64,000 bases of DNA from assembly GCA_031761405.1 (NCBI GenBank), contig JASEVX010000003.1, positions 148,958,555-149,022,554 on the forward strand, given 5' to 3'. The notes under the pieces are model-generated. The model was not told the origin of the DNA. It did no database searches and saw only the letters and a list, made by a program, of their open reading frames with translations. The translations under genes and the position numbers were made by a program. Below, one piece after another: positions 50,678 through 61,402 of the stretch. Origin of the DNA: Serripes groenlandicus. Taxonomy: Eukaryota; Mollusca; Bivalvia; Cardiida; Cardiidae. Numbering within the stretch: the first letter of the stretch is position 1; each line of letters opens with the position of its first letter.

Positions 50678-51051
50678 GAGAAAGGGATGAATTAGATTTT
50701 TTCGAATATTGTGACTCAAATGTTCTCCCAAATGAAGCAGGCTATTTTATTGTGTAATTATGCTTGTAATTTCACGACAAGTTTGTGGTACGAGTGACAT
50801 GTCAAATTAAGAAAGGAATTTTTCTAGCAAATATTTATTACACCATGGTGGAGGACATGGGTTGATTTACTTGGAATTGCTCAGAATTATCGTTGTTATA
50901 TTATGTCCATAAAACACCTTCGCTGCTGGAGAGTTCACTTATTATTTCTGGAACATAAGGCCCATGATAACATAGCTAAACATTCTTCAACCCTGATTGT
51001 TTTTGGTGCACAAAGTAAGCTGGGTTAATTTTTCACATATGCTTGTTCTTC
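50678..51051. other. No feature seen
   Basis: AT-rich spacer without repeat or ORF signal. Confidence 0.4.
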
Positions 51052-51289
51052 TCTCTTCCCCACAAACATGTGCAAAATATCAGTCACAGACAACTTTTAA
51101 AACCATCATGGTGATAATGTGGAAAATCTAAATTAAAATGAAAGTATTTTTATTGAATAAAATTGAAATAGTTGTGTCAAAAAGAGATGTTGCTTATTAT
51201 GAGCAATATCTTCTTTTGTTGCCACGACGTTTTCAAAATTTGTCTGCTGCAGATCAGTTGAAATGCATCTGCAAGTGGGAGAGGGTTAA
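51052..51289 (+). mobile_element. CCCTTTCCC MITE, older type
   Basis: CTTCCCCACAAACATG left; core TTGCTTATTATGAGCAA; right TTTGTCTGCTGCAGATCAG..GCAAGTGGGAGAGGG; TTAA 51286. Confidence 0.82.
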
Positions 51290-51589
51290 AAAATTGTATT
51301 GCTTTAAGGCAGATAGCAGAATTACAAGGACAAGGGTCCAAAACGGGTAGATATTGTATAAATTGGGCCATTTATCTGACCATTTGACTGACCATGTGTC
51401 TTAAATAAGTTTGAATTGACAGTCTAAATTGGCCCTTACTTTATTGAAATTTGCTGGAGTGTAACAGTTAAGGTGGTTTGTTAATTGATTTTGACCAGGT
51501 CACAGACACTTGTAAAGATTGAGTTAGGGATGTTAGAAACTTCTTTAATCTATTATCTTTTTATCTGTTACAGACTCTTCCATTAATTT
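51290..51589. other. No feature seen
   Basis: Spacer with no recognisable content. Confidence 0.4.
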
Positions 51590-52538
51590 TTAGCTCCACT
51601 GGCTGAAAGCCAGTCGAGCTTATGTCATGGCGAATTGTCCGTCGTGCGTGCGTGCGTGCGTGCGTGCGTAAACTTTTTCCTTTAAACGACTTCTTCTCAC
51701 TAACCACTTGGCCAATTTGGTTGAAACTTCATAGGAAGCATCCTCTCAATGTCCTCTCTTAAATTCTTTCAATTTTTTTTGATCCATCCATAATTCTGGT
51801 TTCCATGGCAACCAAAAGAAAAAAATAGTGAAAACTTAAAAAATCTTCTTCTCTGAAAGTGTTAGGCCAATTTTCAAATAATTTTGTAGAAATGTTCCTT
51901 GGGTGACCCTTTATTAGATTCCTTCAAGAAATGTTGATTGGTCGAAAAACATGGTCGCCAGAGGGCGGGGCTATTTTGCCTTATATGACCATAGTGAAAA
52001 CTTAAAAAATCTTCTTCTCCGAAAGTGTTCAGCCGATTTTCAAATAATTTTGTAGAAATGTTCATTGGGTGACCCTCTATCAGATTCCTTCAAGCCATGT
52101 TGATTGGTCGAAAAATATGGCTGCCAGAGGGCGGGGCTTTTTTGCTCTATATGACCATAGTGAAAATTTAAAAAATCTTCTTCTCCGAATTTAAGTGTTG
52201 AGCAGATTTTCAAATAATTTTGTAGAAATGTTCTTTGGGTGACCCTCTATGAGATTCCTTCAAGCCATGTTGATTGGTTCAAAAATATGGCCGCCATGGG
52301 GCGGGGCTATTTTGCCTTATATGGCTATTGTGAAAACTTAAAAGATCTTCTCCTCCGAAAGTGTCAGGCCGATTTTCCAATAATTTTGCAGAAACATTCC
52401 TTGGGTGACACTCTACAAGATTCCTTTAAGCCATGGTGGTTGGTAAAAAATATGGCCTCTAGGGGGCAGGGCTGTTTGGAGATTTGATTTTTGCCTTATG
52501 GCCGTGGAGCGATACTGGCCCTCTTGGGCCTCTTGTTT
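51590..52538 (+). mobile_element. Tandem-array element with 166-bp units
   Basis: The head is a hairpin (AGCTC-c-ACTGGC, loop, GCCAGT-c-GAGCT; 51592-51620), then CGAATTGTCCGTCGTGCGTG with (GTGC)n to about 51668. Repeated units start GTGAAAACTT-like at 51828, 51994, 52160 and 52330 (166, 166, 170 bases; the last gains four bases). The tail is GAGCGATACTGGCCCTCTTG. Units share CAAATAATTTTGTAGAAATG, GGGTGACCCT and AGGGCGGGGC. An 82-codon frame at 52239-52487 is repeat translation. Same architecture as 25777-27791, different sequence. Confidence 0.75.
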
Positions 52539-52599
52539 TTACAAACTATCTAAATGAAAATATGAAAACAATCTGGATGTAGGATTTAATTTCAAATCA

Positions 52600-52729
52600 G
52601 GGGTGAAAACAATAATATTATGTAAGACAGAGAAATTGCTCATTATTTTCTTCTTTTTCTTTTTCAATGTTTTCAAGATTCATCCATAGTAGATGTCTCA
52701 AAACGGTGTCATATCCGGGTATCGGTTAA
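52600..52729 (+). mobile_element. MITE core and right-end fragment
   Basis: AGAAATTGCTCATTATTTTCTTC..AATGTTTTCAAGATTCATCC; right GTGTCATATCCGGGTATCGG; TTAA 52726 shared. Confidence 0.55.
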
Positions 52730-52876
52730 CCCTCTCCAGCATACAACAAATCAGCAGCAAATGACTTATAAAACATCCTGGTACAAATTTTGAATATGTT
52801 GTATATGAAAGTATATATACAATTACATTATGCCACAATGTTTTTTCCAAAGTCGTCTGCAAGTGGAAAAGGGTAA
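52726..52876 (+). mobile_element. CCCTTTCCC MITE, core deleted (151 bp)
   Basis: TTAACCCTCTCCAGCATACAACAAATCAG; TTATGCCACAATG follows the spacer without the hairpin; ends GCAAGTGGAAAAGGG. Confidence 0.8.
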
Positions 52877-52921
52877 TCTGGTTTATCTACATAAGAGTCT
52901 ATATTGTTGAACCCTAGATCT

Positions 52922-53118
52922 TTAACCTTTTCTCTCATGAAGACATTTTTTAACTTGGGAAACAGCTAAGCAAAAACATGGAAAATCTCTATAAATTAAA
53001 GTATGATTATTTAATGGAGTTGAAACTGTTGCAACAAAAGGATAACTGCTAATTATGAGAAATATTTCAATTTGCCGCAATTTTTTCAGAATTCGTCTGC
53101 TGCAGATTGGAAAGGGTG
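52922..53118 (+). mobile_element. CCCTTTCCC MITE, decayed
   Basis: TTAACCTTTTCTCTCATGAAGAC; GGAAAATCTCTATAAATTAAAG; AACTGCTAATTATGAGAAATATTTC; right TTCGTCTGCTGCAGATTGGAAAGGG. Confidence 0.75.
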
Positions 53119-53472
53119 TATGTCTGGTATTCTTTTATGATTTGTTTGTCTGGCAGTAGATAAAGAGATACCACTTATTGTATGTCTGCAAATTTGGACA
53201 GTTAAAGAAGAAATGTATTTCAACATTACGTTACAATTTGAACCTGTTGTTGTTTTGAATTCTCAATTCTCCAACTACTCTCAACAAGTTCGAAAACAAA
53301 GGTTTGAACAAAATCTTTAAAACAGTACTTGCTTACGTATATCACTTCTGATATTGAAAAGGAATTGAAAACATTATAGGAAAGCTGAAATTTCACGACG
53401 TATGAACATTTTTCGTCAATTTTACTGATGTAAAACAATTTTATGTCAAGAGTTCTCTGTAGCTTGGAAAGC
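53119..53472. other. No convincing gene
   Basis: The minus frame 53582-53226 (118 codons) begins inside a MITE. Its last 40 codons (e.g. FVQTFVFELVESSWRIENSK) are not MITE-derived, but there is no splice or promoter support. Confidence 0.35.
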
Positions 53473-53656
53473 TTAAACCATTTCCCATTATGTAGGAGCA
53501 TTTTGACGCAACTACAGCAGACATCTTTTGAAAACAGTGATATAAAAGGAGAAAAGCGCTCATAATGAACAATATCTTTCAATTAAATTTTCATTTACTG
53601 AAATTGTTCATATTATACTGGTGGAGATTGTCTATGTACATAGAGCAAAGGGTTAA
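53473..53656 (-). mobile_element. CCCTTTCCC MITE, decayed
   Basis: TTAAACCATTTCCCATTATGTAGGAGCATTTTGACGC left; AAGCGCTCATAATGAACAATATC core; TTAA at 53653. Confidence 0.72.
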
Positions 53657-53825
53657 CAAGAAAAGATAAATGTCATGTAACTTTCTGTTCATCTGTATTA
53701 AAATAAAATTCTCATTAAACATTGGTTGGATACGCATAAGATTAATGACAACATTTGAAATGTGGTGTAAGGTGAGACAAGAAGCCGGGACAGTCACATG
53801 GACATAGGATTAATTAACTACTGTC

Positions 53826-53939
53826 CACATAAACACACATCATAACCATTTACTTGATACCATAATTAAACCCTTTCCCACACACATAAACACACATCAT
53901 AACCATTTACTTGATACCATAGTTAAACCCTTTCCCACT
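53826..53939. repeat. 57-bp tandem duplication carrying a MITE end
   Basis: CACATAAACACACATCATAA starts at 53826 and 53883. Each unit ends with TTAAACCCTTTCCCAC, so the duplication happened after the MITE inserted and copied only its terminus. Confidence 0.92.
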
Positions 53940-54077
53940 TGCAGACACATTTTAAAGTGTTAGCGGCAGATGACTTTTTTTGAGAAATCTCACGTAATGT
54001 TTAAATGCTTGTATTTTGGCCTCTATTATATCAAAGACATATTTGTTGCAAAATTATTGCATGTGGGAAAGGGTTAC
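53923..54077 (-). mobile_element. CCCTTTCCC MITE, core lost (155 bp)
   Basis: TTAAACCCTTTCCCACTTGCAGACACATTTTAAAGTG left; right GCAAAATTATTGCATGTGGGAAAGGG then TTAC. Confidence 0.8.
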
Positions 54078-54109
54078 AAGTTGTCTGATTTTTATGACAT
54101 TTTCAACAT

Positions 54110-54240
54110 TTATTCAGTTATATTACAGCATCAGAACACTTGTTCATGATTCCTGGGTGACAAACCAGTACTAGGCTACAGGGTGCTTCACTATCAAGTG
54201 GGGATCCAATTCGGGTCACCTGGTCCAAGTCTTCATACCC
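54110..54240 (-). mobile_element. Possible copy of the retroposon-like repeat
   Basis: TTATATTACAGC, GATTCCTGGGTGACAAACCAGTACTAGG resembles the 19706-19876 order. Low identity. Confidence 0.35.
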
Positions 54241-54947
54241 CAAGCTTAATTTAATAATAATAACTAGTTCACAGCGAATTCGTCTTCTGCTTTAAAAACA
54301 TCTTATGATTGATATGAAACATCTGAATAAAAAATATTTGTTATATTTGTCTAAGCATTATAGGAAAACAGAATTGCTATTTTGAGCAATTTCCTGAAGG
54401 CTAAGCTAAGTATTGCACAATAATCAAAAGCCTCTTTTGCTATCTAAGACATCAAATTGAAACATCATGGCTGCACTATTAATATTTCAAAAATGTTAAA
54501 CCAATATACATCTACACATCTATGTCATGGCTCAGGATTCATCACAGACTTATAATTGCACAGGAATGATTCCCCCATCATGGTCAAAGTTAGTGTTTCG
54601 ATGTGACACTCTGAAATTCGTATGTAAAATCTAACATTACACCGTTTAACTTCCGACATTAAAATGCAACATAAGATGTGACATAATTAGTGTATGATGC
54701 CATAAATTAAGTTGATATATGGTGTAGAGGAAGATGGATTGAGTCATTTATCACCTGAGTGTACAGGTATGAAATAATTAGTTAGTCTAATAAAACAGTG
54801 TCATCATTATTGTTTTATCTGTTTAATGACCTAGTAATATAAAAAAATAAATTGAATGTGAAAAGATGATATGAAATGTCAAATTTGTTAGTGCATTCTA
54901 ATACAATTATGGATTTGTAAATGACCTCAATATGAGCAAATATATAC
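54241..54947. other. No gene; one MITE core scrap
   Basis: GAATTGCTATTTTGAGCAATTTCC near 54370 is a core relic. Nothing else found. Confidence 0.4.
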
Positions 54948-55180
54948 TTAACCCTATCCCACATATAGTTTCTTTCTGACAATTCTGCAGCAGATGACTT
55001 TATAAAACATTTTGAAAAAAATGTGAAATTGTTCAGAATGATCAATTTGCCCTTTGCCATAATGTTTCAACTCGATTCAATATTTATCAATTTACTAATA
55101 GGGATATTCAATATTATTGCCTGGATGTTTTCATAGCCTCGGCTGCAGATTTGTCACAATGTATGTGGGAAATGGTTTAA
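54948..55180 (-). mobile_element. CCCTTTCCC MITE, older type (233 bp)
   Basis: TTAA at 54948 and 55177; left half mosaic (TATAGTTTCTTTCTGACAATTCTGCAGCAG combines both end types); core AAATTGTTCAGAATGATCAATTT. Confidence 0.88.
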
Positions 55181-56154
55181 TTTTACATTATGTTCACAAA
55201 TGTCGACTTTGATACTGAGGAGAGATAAGTTTGCTCTAAAAGGTAAAGAGACAAAGTAATCCCCCATGTTATAATAACATCTCTAGTGGCCATTCAAATC
55301 TAATTATTTTGGAAAACGCAAGATGTGGCCATTAATTTTCATGGATACCAACTGGAAAATGCCCACCTACTCTTCAGCATTAGAGAATTCTTGAAGCACA
55401 TCTCCAATTTTCCAGGACCCTAAAATGACCTCTCTTTCAGTTCCCACCATCTGATGTTAAACATTCAGAGCATGTACATTTATCATACTTTCTTAAATTG
55501 AAATCTATTAATTAAATATTTATGGCCATATAGGGGCATTTAATTAGAATGTTCAGATTCTATAACTGGCTTATAAAGAACCTCAATGTTTACAGATGTT
55601 CATTGAAAAACTAAAGAGCATGGGCCATTTTATAGCCAGACTGGTTGCAGAAGATCCACATAGTAATGTTACTTTGAATTACATTATTTTTGTTTCAGAA
55701 ATTATTCATCACCATACCAGGTCCAATTTGTTCATGTATACAATTAGTTAGTCTGCATTGCCTTTAGCTTTCTGTTTGATGTGGTTAAAAAGCATGCAAT
55801 TAATGGGCTAAAATTGAAAGAAAAGCCTTGACAGTGATGTGAAATATATTGGTGTGACCCCTTCTTAAATCCTTTGGCACTATATGGGTACTGGCCCCAA
55901 CAAAGCAGCAAGGGAATTTGGTCTGCAGGGGTCCATGGTCATAAACTTGGCATATTTATGACCAAGGCATCTGGTCAAGGAATTATTATATTAGCTGAGT
56001 GGACATTCAGAATTCCATTTTCTGTGTTTCACATACCATCCTTTGTCAGACCTGCAAGGCTTAATGCTAATCTCTTGAAAATAAAAATGTAAAGTCCATG
56101 CTAGTATTAATGTGAAATAGTTACTATTGAAACTACAGAATAGACCGAACTGGT
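55181..56154. other. Unique-looking spacer
   Basis: A 72-codon + frame (55874-56092) has no recognised motif. TTTTTGTTTCAG at 55687 is acceptor-like but no exon follows. Confidence 0.4.
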
Positions 56155-56619
56155 TTAACCCTTTCCCACATACAAGAAATCTGTAGCAGACAACTTTTGA
56201 AAAGAGCTAGGCAAAAGTATGGAAAATCTCTACAAAGTACAAATGATTATATAGTTATTGAATAGAGTTGAAAGCATTGTGGCAAATGGTGAAATTGCTC
56301 ATATATAGTTATTGAATAGAGTTGAAAGCATTGTGGCAAATGGTAAAATTGCTCATATATAGTTATTGACTTGAGTTGAAAACATTGCTCATGATGTGCA
56401 ATTTCTCCTGTTGTGGCAAATGGAGAAATTGCTCATCATGATGAAAATCTTATCTCATCAGATGACTGACAATATCTAGGTAGAGGTTTAGACAATGCTT
56501 TTTGATTAAAGTGTGATTATTGAATAGAGTTAAATTGAATTTCTCCTATTGAAATAATGTTTTCAAAACTTGTCTGCTGCAGATGCATCAATATGTGTCC
56601 GTTGGTGGGAAAGGGTTAA
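56155..56619 (+). mobile_element. CCCTTTCCC MITE expanded by internal repeats (465 bp)
   Basis: TTAA at 56155 and 56616 with normal ends. Inside, a 54-base unit spanning ATAGTTATTGAATAGAGTTG..GAAATTGCTCAT starts at 56251, 56305 and 56359, followed by further core copies (GATGTGCAATTTCTCC, GAAATTGCTCATCATGATG). Confidence 0.88.
56251..56412. repeat. 54-bp triplication within a MITE
   Basis: Three units at 54-base spacing; units 1 and 2 differ at one or two positions, unit 3 is truncated. Confidence 0.9.
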
Positions 56620-56645
56620 TAACAATTGGAAAATGTTCAATATAC

Positions 56646-56875
56646 TTAACCCTTTCCCTCATATAGACGCTTTTTGACGCCTCTGCAGCAGACAGCTTTT
56701 TGGAAACATAGTGACAAAAGAAGAAATTGCACAAAACGTGCAATTTCTCCTTTTGCCACAATGTTTTCCACTTTTTGTCATAGGTTATCCATTCAATTAT
56801 GGAGATTTTCTATTTTTTGATAAAATATGTTCAAAGTCGTCTGCTGCAGAATTGTCGTATGAGGGAAAGGGTTAA
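56646..56875 (-). mobile_element. CCCTTTCCC MITE, full length (230 bp)
   Basis: Young CAC-core copy; TTAA at 56646 and 56872. Confidence 0.95.
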
Positions 56876-57129
56876 ACAGTTATCCTGAAGAATTCCAGGG
56901 TGTATAGGACCAGGAGACTTATATGACTCAAACTTCTATGGATGAGCCCTCACAGTGAGCCCGGTTGAAGGGTCAGTTGGGATATTATAATTATGTTTGA
57001 CAGGATGTAGACCTAAGTTAATTGATTTTCCATTCTTAATTAATCTCCCTGCTCATTCAATGATTAACACTTTCGCCTGATATGCCTCCTTCATGATCCT
57101 CTATCTACCTTGAATTCGGCATTTTCTTT

Positions 57130-57357
57130 TTTATCTTTTCCCTCTTACAACAATCTGAAACATAGTTTGTAAAGTTTTACGGCAAAAATTTGGATAATAT
57201 TTATAAATGAAAGTATTATTATTGAATAGAGTTACAAAACATTTTGGCAAAATGAGAAATTACTTATTATGAACAGTTTCTCCTTTTGCTACAATGTTTT
57301 CAAAATTGTTCTGTTGCAGTCTTGTGCGTCAATATGAATTTGCATATGGGAAAGGGG
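57130..57357 (+). mobile_element. CCCTTTCCC MITE, older type
   Basis: TCTTTTCCCTCTTACAACAATCTG; core ATTACTTATTATGAACAGTTTCTCC; right GTGCGTCAATATGAATTTGCATATGGGAAAGGGG. Confidence 0.8.
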
Positions 57358-58085
57358 TCATTTTGAATATTTCCATTGAAAACTGAAATTTCTGATTTTC
57401 AGTTGCATTTGTGTTTGGGTTCAAGCTAAAAGATCCTAAACATTGATAACATATAAATAAAAGAAAAACAATGGCTTCAAAATTGCTTTCATGGCCTTAA
57501 AATGGTCTCTATAGGTTTAATTTAAAATTAAAACTTGGCTCTTGCTTTCTCAAGATCTTTCAGCACACACCTAGCTGTTCTCTAATTTCGGACTACATGG
57601 TTAGCTACTAATTTGTTAAAGAAGTTAGGATAAAACACATCTCCAAAAGTATGCAAGAACTGGTCAGAAACCATGGATAATGATACCAGTTTGACGTAGC
57701 CAGCGGGTATTACAGTTATAAGTAAAGAGATGACTTTATTTGTCTAAGTGTCACACAGAGAGCAAAGTGTTGATTTTTATTTTGTATGAAAAGGTCCTGG
57801 AATTGTAATCACCACAGACATTTGATGGTTTATGAGACTCCTGAGGGAGGTGGATTTGGGAAAAAAATACTAATTACCTTTGCAGGTCTGTATGATGGAA
57901 ACTTCTTAATAATGGTTGATTTATTTATTTAGAACTGAAATCTTAGAACCTTTGGCAGAATATGCGCCAATCTGCAAGTCAGGGATTTCAATTATTCTGT
58001 CATGCAGCGATCACAAGATATGTTTCACTAATGAGTAAATATCCACTATAACAATCCAGCAAGGATTCCGTTGGCCACACTTTGA
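57358..58085. other. No feature seen
   Basis: MITE-free; no coding signal. Confidence 0.45.
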
Positions 58086-58258
58086 TATGTTAATCCTTGA
58101 CCTGATACAGAAGACATAATTTATGATGCATTAAGCTGCAGACATCTTTTGAAAACACAAATTCCTACAGTGGCATCAAAAGGGATAAACTTTTAGATGT
58201 TAAAAAAATCACTTTTTACATAAAAGCTGATCATGGACCTTAATGCTTCCATTTTCAG

Positions 58259-58320
58259 GTGCAAGACAAAGTGATGAAGCTGTGAATTTCGTATCATTGA
58301 GAGAAACAGACTATTTTCAG
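58259..58320 (+). CDS. Candidate internal exon (62 nt), unrecognised
   Basis: Bordered by CTTCCATTTTCAG on the left and a near-perfect donor TTTTCAG|GTAAGTTTTT on the right, the best splice pair in the window. Two frames have stops. The third, entered after two bases, is open and encodes ARQSDEAVNFVSLRETDYFQ, ending exactly at the donor (phase 1 in, phase 0 out). Residue mix is polar and unlike MITE translations. It does not connect directly in phase with 34102-34197 or 36558-36743, so at least one further exon would be needed if all belong to one gene. Too short for a family call. Confidence 0.4.
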
Positions 58321-58362
58321 GTAAGTTTTTATTGGAACATGATTGAAATCTTTGGTTACAAT

Positions 58363-58437
58363 TAGCATTTCCCAGATGTAGACAAATTTCAGCAGAAGGT
58401 CTATTATGCATCTGCAGGGAAGAAAGGGTTGAAGAGT
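58363..58437 (-). mobile_element. MITE end fragments joined
   Basis: CATTTCCCAGATGTAGACAAATTTCAGCAG is followed directly by ATGCATCTGCAGGGAAGAAAGGG, a collapsed element with the middle removed. Confidence 0.5.
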
Positions 58438-58510
58438 TTTGAGAGAAAATACTCTCAATATGGTTGTCTCCATATCCTGTAATCATTACTAATGTTTGTT
58501 AATTACCTTG

Positions 58511-58690
58511 TATCTTTCCCACATCGAAAAAGTCTGCAGCAGATAACCTTGAAAATATCTAGGCAAAAGCATTAAAATTCTTTATAAACAATAAGTGAAT
58601 ATTACAATAAAATAGAAAACAAAATTTTCTCTTTTTTCCATCAATGGTCTCAAAAGTCATCTGCTGCAGATGGTTAAAACTGTTAATTAT
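58511..58690 (+). mobile_element. CCCTTTCCC MITE, decayed
   Basis: TATCTTTCCCACATCGAAAAAGTCTGCAGCAG; AATATCTAGGCAAAAGC; right GTCATCTGCTGCAGATGG. Confidence 0.75.
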
Positions 58691-58737
58691 AAGGAAGAAT
58701 TTCATCTTTTGAAGAGTCAAGTGAAGAGATAACTCAC

Positions 58738-58955
58738 TTTACCCCTTTCCCACCTACAGGCAGTTTTGGTGCATCAGTGTCACAGACAACTTGTGAAACT
58801 GTGTGACCAAAGAAGATATGGTATTGCTCCTTTTGGAACTATGTTTTCAAGCTTCATTCATTTATCATACTTTCATTTATATATAGTTTCCATATTTCTG
58901 ACAACATGTTTTCAAAGTTTTCTTTAGCAGATTTGTTGTTAGTCAGAAAGGGATA
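58738..58955 (-). mobile_element. CCCTTTCCC MITE, older type
   Basis: TTTACCCCTTTCCCACCTACAGGC left; core mostly lost; TTTCATTTATATATAGTTTCC spacer; right AGCAGATTTGTTGTTAGTCAGAAAGGG. Confidence 0.8.
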
Positions 58956-59086
58956 ATAAGATATCTCTCTTTAACAAGTTAACTCATAAATTATACAGTA
59001 AATCACTTATGAACTTCCAAAATTCTGAGAATACAAGAGGCTTCAGGAATGTAACCACTTGAAAATCTTCTAATGGACCTTTTTAG

Positions 59087-59295
59087 CCATTTCACAGAAT
59101 ATAGACAGCATTTTACAACATCTGCATTTGATGGCTATAATACAAGCATTGAGAAAATTGAAAATAGTTTGTATTGAGCAATTTCTCCTTCGGCCAAAAT
59201 CTTTTCCACTTTAAGTCATAGTTCATTCAATTATAGAGATTTTCTATGTTTTGACAAAATATGTTCAAAAAATGTTGTATGAGGGAAAGAGTTAA
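59087..59295 (-). mobile_element. CCCTTTCCC MITE, mixed decay
   Basis: Left end eroded; core and spacer of young type (TAGAGATTTTCTATGTTTTGAC); the right CTGCTGCAG block is deleted; TTAA at 59292. Confidence 0.8.
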
Positions 59296-59640
59296 GCTTG
59301 TAACATTTTAAACTTAAAAGTATGATCTTCTGTTATATTCAATGTGTTAGGGACTAACATTTTTAACTTCAATCATTATAATTGCCATAGCAACAAGAAT
59401 TACTAAATAGAAAATTGTTATCAGGGAATTCCGGACATGAAGTGTATGAATTTACTAAAAGAAGCGATTGTTCGTGATTGTTCAAATCCGATAGTTTTAT
59501 CATTGGATGATCTCACCACTAGACACAGATGTGTGATTGTAGTTCCTAGGCACACCTAGGTCTGTGATAAAGAGGAATCACCGGAAATAATGCTTGTCTT
59601 CTAGTCTGGATGATAGGATATATATATAAATATATTAAAT
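59296..59640. other. No feature seen
   Basis: Short direct repeats GTTCGTGATTGTTC and CACACCTAGG only. Confidence 0.4.
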
Positions 59641-59912
59641 TATTGACGCATCTGCAGTAGATGATTTACAAAATCATTAAAGCACTTGAGAAATGAGCCA
59701 TTTCTCCTTTTCACACCATATTTAATACTTTATTCAATAATCATACTTTCATTTGTAGAGATTTTATTTCATCTGCAGACAGTTGCACATTATGTTGTAT
59801 TTTACAAATGCCTGAAGGAGAAATTGCTCATCATGAAGAAATCTCCTTTTGCCACCATGTTTTCAAGTCTTTAGCTTTAGATGCATCTGCATGCATGTTG
59901 AAAAGTGTTAAT
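59641..59912 (-). mobile_element. Two MITE fragments fused
   Basis: A - copy (TTGACGCATCTGCAGTAGATG..TTTCATTTGTAGAGATTTT) leads into a + fragment (GAAGGAGAAATTGCTCATCATGAAGAAATCTCC..GATGCATCTGCATGC). Confidence 0.65.
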
Positions 59913-60082
59913 TAAAGTAGGGTTTTGGGTTCTCATGAAGTGTGTCATATGATCTTTCTATAATCGTGTCTTGATACAAGTCTTGCAAAAAGCAGCTGAT
60001 AAGCCTGGAACGGCAAAGAGTGAATCAACCAGAATTGTTGGCATTTTGTCATGAATTGATAACAACTTGGTTGTGCCATAAT

Positions 60083-60300
60083 TTAACACTTTTCCAATTG
60101 TACACATTGTGATGCATGTCCAGCAGATGACTTTTGAAAACACTGACAAAAGGAGAAACTGCTCATGATGTGCAATTTCTCCTTTTGTCAAAATGTATAT
60201 TCAATAATAAAACTTTCATTATTATAGATATTCCATATATATTCCATAGATACATTCAAAGTCATTTGCTGCAAATATGTTGTTTGTTGGAAAAGGTTAT
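60083..60300 (-). mobile_element. CCCTTTCCC MITE, older type
   Basis: TTAACACTTTTCCAATTGTACAC left; core GAGAAACTGCTCATGATGTGCAATTTCTCC; right GTCATTTGCTGCAAATATGTTG. Confidence 0.82.
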
Positions 60301-60415
60301 ATCTTATGCTAGCAAGGTTTAACTGTTTAACATAAATAAATGTGGCTTAGATTATTGCATTATTTCTCAAAACTGTCAGAAAGGAATATTTTACAAAGAT
60401 TGTAAAAAATTACTA

Positions 60416-60636
60416 TTAACTAGATTCTCACATACAACATATTTGAAACTCAGGACTTCGAAAACATCTGGTCCAAAAACTGAAAATATTCACGAATGAC
60501 AGTATGAGAATTGAGTATTTTTGAAAACATTGGGGCAATAGCTAATTATCAGCAATTTTTCATTTCTATCAACTTTCAAGTCCATTTGTTGATAATACTT
60601 TCTGCTGCAGATTTATTGTATGTCGGAATGGGTTAA
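60416..60636 (+). mobile_element. CCCTTTCCC MITE, decayed mosaic
   Basis: TTAACTAGATTCTCACATACAAC left; core broken; right half of the opposite end type (TTCTGCTGCAGATTTATTGTATGTCGG); TTAA 60633. Confidence 0.72.
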
Positions 60637-61087
60637 ACTTAAAGTCTCTGTTTTCCATAAATATATATAATAGATTTTATTCCTGGATATTCAAAGCAGG
60701 TTAACTCTAAAAATATCACATCAGGTAAATAGTTGATACAAAACGATTTTTATAATGGACACATGAAAGAAGGTAACCCAGATTGGCAGCCTGACTGATA
60801 TTAGTTAGGGGTCATTTACTGCTGTCTGTTAAAGCCACTAGATTCAATGTCATTACGTCATGATTATCCCATAGGGAAACCTTAATGGAGAGTATTTTAT
60901 GGCCAATGGGATCCAACAATCTGACAATGAGCCCCCTATAGCTGCTTGGACTTCCCATGAAACAGGGTTGCTAAATATTTGTAGGATATAATTTTGTGGG
61001 TGTGTATCTTCTATCTTTATTGGAGAAGGATAAAAAAATTGTGATTCTTTTTAAAGTGGAGTATTCTATCATTCTTTACAATATTCT
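60637..61087. other. No feature seen
   Basis: Unassigned spacer. Confidence 0.4.
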
Positions 61088-61303
61088 TATACCTTTCCCA
61101 CATATAGGTGTTTTTTGACGCATTTGTAGCAGATGACTTGTTGAAACATCGAGGCAAAAGCAGAAATTGATTATGATGAGGAATTTCTCCTTTTGCCACA
61201 ATGTTTACCACTTTAGTCAATAATTCTTTTTTACATTTAAGAGGGGTTTGAATAAGTGTTTGCAAAGTCATGGGCTGCAGATTTGTTGTATGTTGGAAAC
61301 TTT
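61088..61303 (-). mobile_element. CCCTTTCCC MITE, older type
   Basis: TATACCTTTCCCACATATAGGTG left; core AAATTGATTATGATGAGGAATTTC; right GTCATGGGCTGCAGATTTGTTGTATGTTGG. Confidence 0.82.
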
Positions 61304-61402
61304 GTATAGACTAAAAATACCTTTCCATACAGCATTTTTCATCAGCTCTTAATCAACCATTTAATAAATCAATTTGTCTCTTGCAATTTTTTATATAATT
61401 TT

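Noticed and set aside
53226..53582. 118-codon minus frame
   Set aside because: Starts inside a MITE; only the last third is not repeat, without any gene signal.
55874..56092. 72-codon + frame
   Set aside because: Non-ATG start, no recognised motif, no splice borders.
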